DNA of 64,000 nucleotides, from positions 2,170,001-2,234,000 of the forward strand of contig NW_026570222.1 of NCBI RefSeq assembly GCF_019649055.1, in the 5' to 3' direction. Under the pieces are notes generated by a model that was not told where the DNA came from, made no database searches, and was given only the letters and a program-made list of their open reading frames with translations. The first letter of the stretch is position 1. Every line of letters begins with the position of its first letter. This document shows, one piece after another, positions 63,510-64,000 of the stretch. Made by a program: the position numbers and the translations under genes. The stretch comes from Paramacrobiotus metropolitanus (taxonomy: Eukaryota > Tardigrada > Eutardigrada > Parachela > Macrobiotidae).

Positions 63510-64000
63510 ATGTTGAGAGTTGCTGAGATTGACGTGGGTAATATTTGCATTTGTGAACGGTTCGCCTTCAGCTTGTCTTGGTCTTTCCATATACTATCGC
63601 TAGATAAATCAATGGATTTTGGTAATGGCTCGGAAGAATAGCATCCACCACCGCTTCCATCCACTGTACCAGAGCAAGCCGTTTCCCCAGCTCCGCCGAC
63701 TAAAGCGACTGACGTTACTCAACGACTGAAGCGAATAATCCAGCAAAGTATGCCCGATGACCATCACAACGTCAAGATGCGGGAAGAAATTCAAGGCTTG
63801 GAAATAGGTGAGTTGCAGTATTTGAAAGTCAGGTCGGCTCTCCGTATGGCTGTATTGCTGTTGTGCGACAATGCGTGCTAATTGTTTTGTCTAGGCATAG
63901 TGGAAATTGATTGGCGACGTTCTGTTCGACCGGAAATCACCGTCGAATGTTTTCAACCACTGGATGACGACTGGAGTGATGATACAAGCGTCGGCCTGAC
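63510..64000 (+). CDS. N-terminal part of an unrecognised protein, cut by the window end
   Basis: Exons 63510-63537, 63691-63807 and 63895 onward join in phase. The acceptor at 63690 (TTTCCCCAG) is strong. The product begins MLRVAEIDVAPPTKATDVTQ and continues LKRIIQQSMPDDHHNVKMRE, then IVEIDWRRSVRPEITVECFQ and an acidic LDDDWSDD. No domain is recognised. The alternative start at 63749 (MPDDHH) would drop the first exon. The gene continues beyond the window. Confidence 0.55.

Overview
This is a piece of nuclear genome from an invertebrate animal. Genes are split by spliceosomal GT-AG introns, many of them short (three inferred introns are only 35-37 nt). The gene set is metazoan: TBCK, NOP2, dyskerin, AAMP, SMG1, a MIEN1/SelW-type protein, SNX6, a CIMIP2-like ciliary protein and TSEN2. 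A nuclear tRNA-Arg and a two-ORF non-LTR retrotransposon are also present. The lineage cannot be fixed from sequence alone. A small-genome ecdysozoan such as a tardigrade would fit, but that is a guess. The organism must retain selenocysteine machinery, because one gene here is a selenoprotein.

Layout. 0.35-2.7 kb (+): SAM-domain protein. 4.2-9.5 kb (-): TBCK, with pseudokinase, TBC and rhodanese parts. 9.57-10.33 kb: a MITE-like inverted-repeat element between divergent TBCK and NOP2. 10.7-14.1 kb (+): NOP2. 14.4-15.9 kb (-): dyskerin, tail to tail with NOP2. 16.5-19.2 kb (+): AAMP WD40 protein. 20.3-33.0 kb (+): SMG1 kinase. 34.3-35.2 kb (+): weakly supported ORF with an unusual double palindrome in its presumed intron. 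35.3-36.5 kb (+): a selenocysteine-encoding MIEN1/SelW-family gene with a SECIS element. 37.2-38.9 kb (-): SNX5/6-type PX-BAR sorting nexin. 40.0-42.0 kb (+): unrecognised coiled-coil protein. 42-51 kb: gene-poor, with one ankyrin exon. 51.4-52.6 kb (-): CIMIP2/FAM166-like protein. 53.6-55.3 kb (+): TSEN2. 56.0 kb (-): tRNA-Arg(UCG). 56.6-60.6 kb (-): CR1/jockey-like LINE with a full ORF2. 61.0-63.0 kb (-): unrecognised protein. 63.5 kb to the end (+): start of an unrecognised gene.

Functionally the window is rich in RNA-processing housekeeping genes: rRNA m5C methylation (NOP2), H/ACA pseudouridylation (dyskerin), nonsense-mediated decay (SMG1) and tRNA splicing (TSEN2). The genes are individually promoted, several in head-to-head or tail-to-tail pairs, and there is no operon evidence. 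The strongest discovery is the selenoprotein gene. Its in-frame TGA sits exactly in the redox motif, its four exons join in phase, its C-terminus carries a CaaX box as in MIEN1, and a type II SECIS can be folded 55 nt after the stop. Ordinary gene prediction would miss or truncate it.
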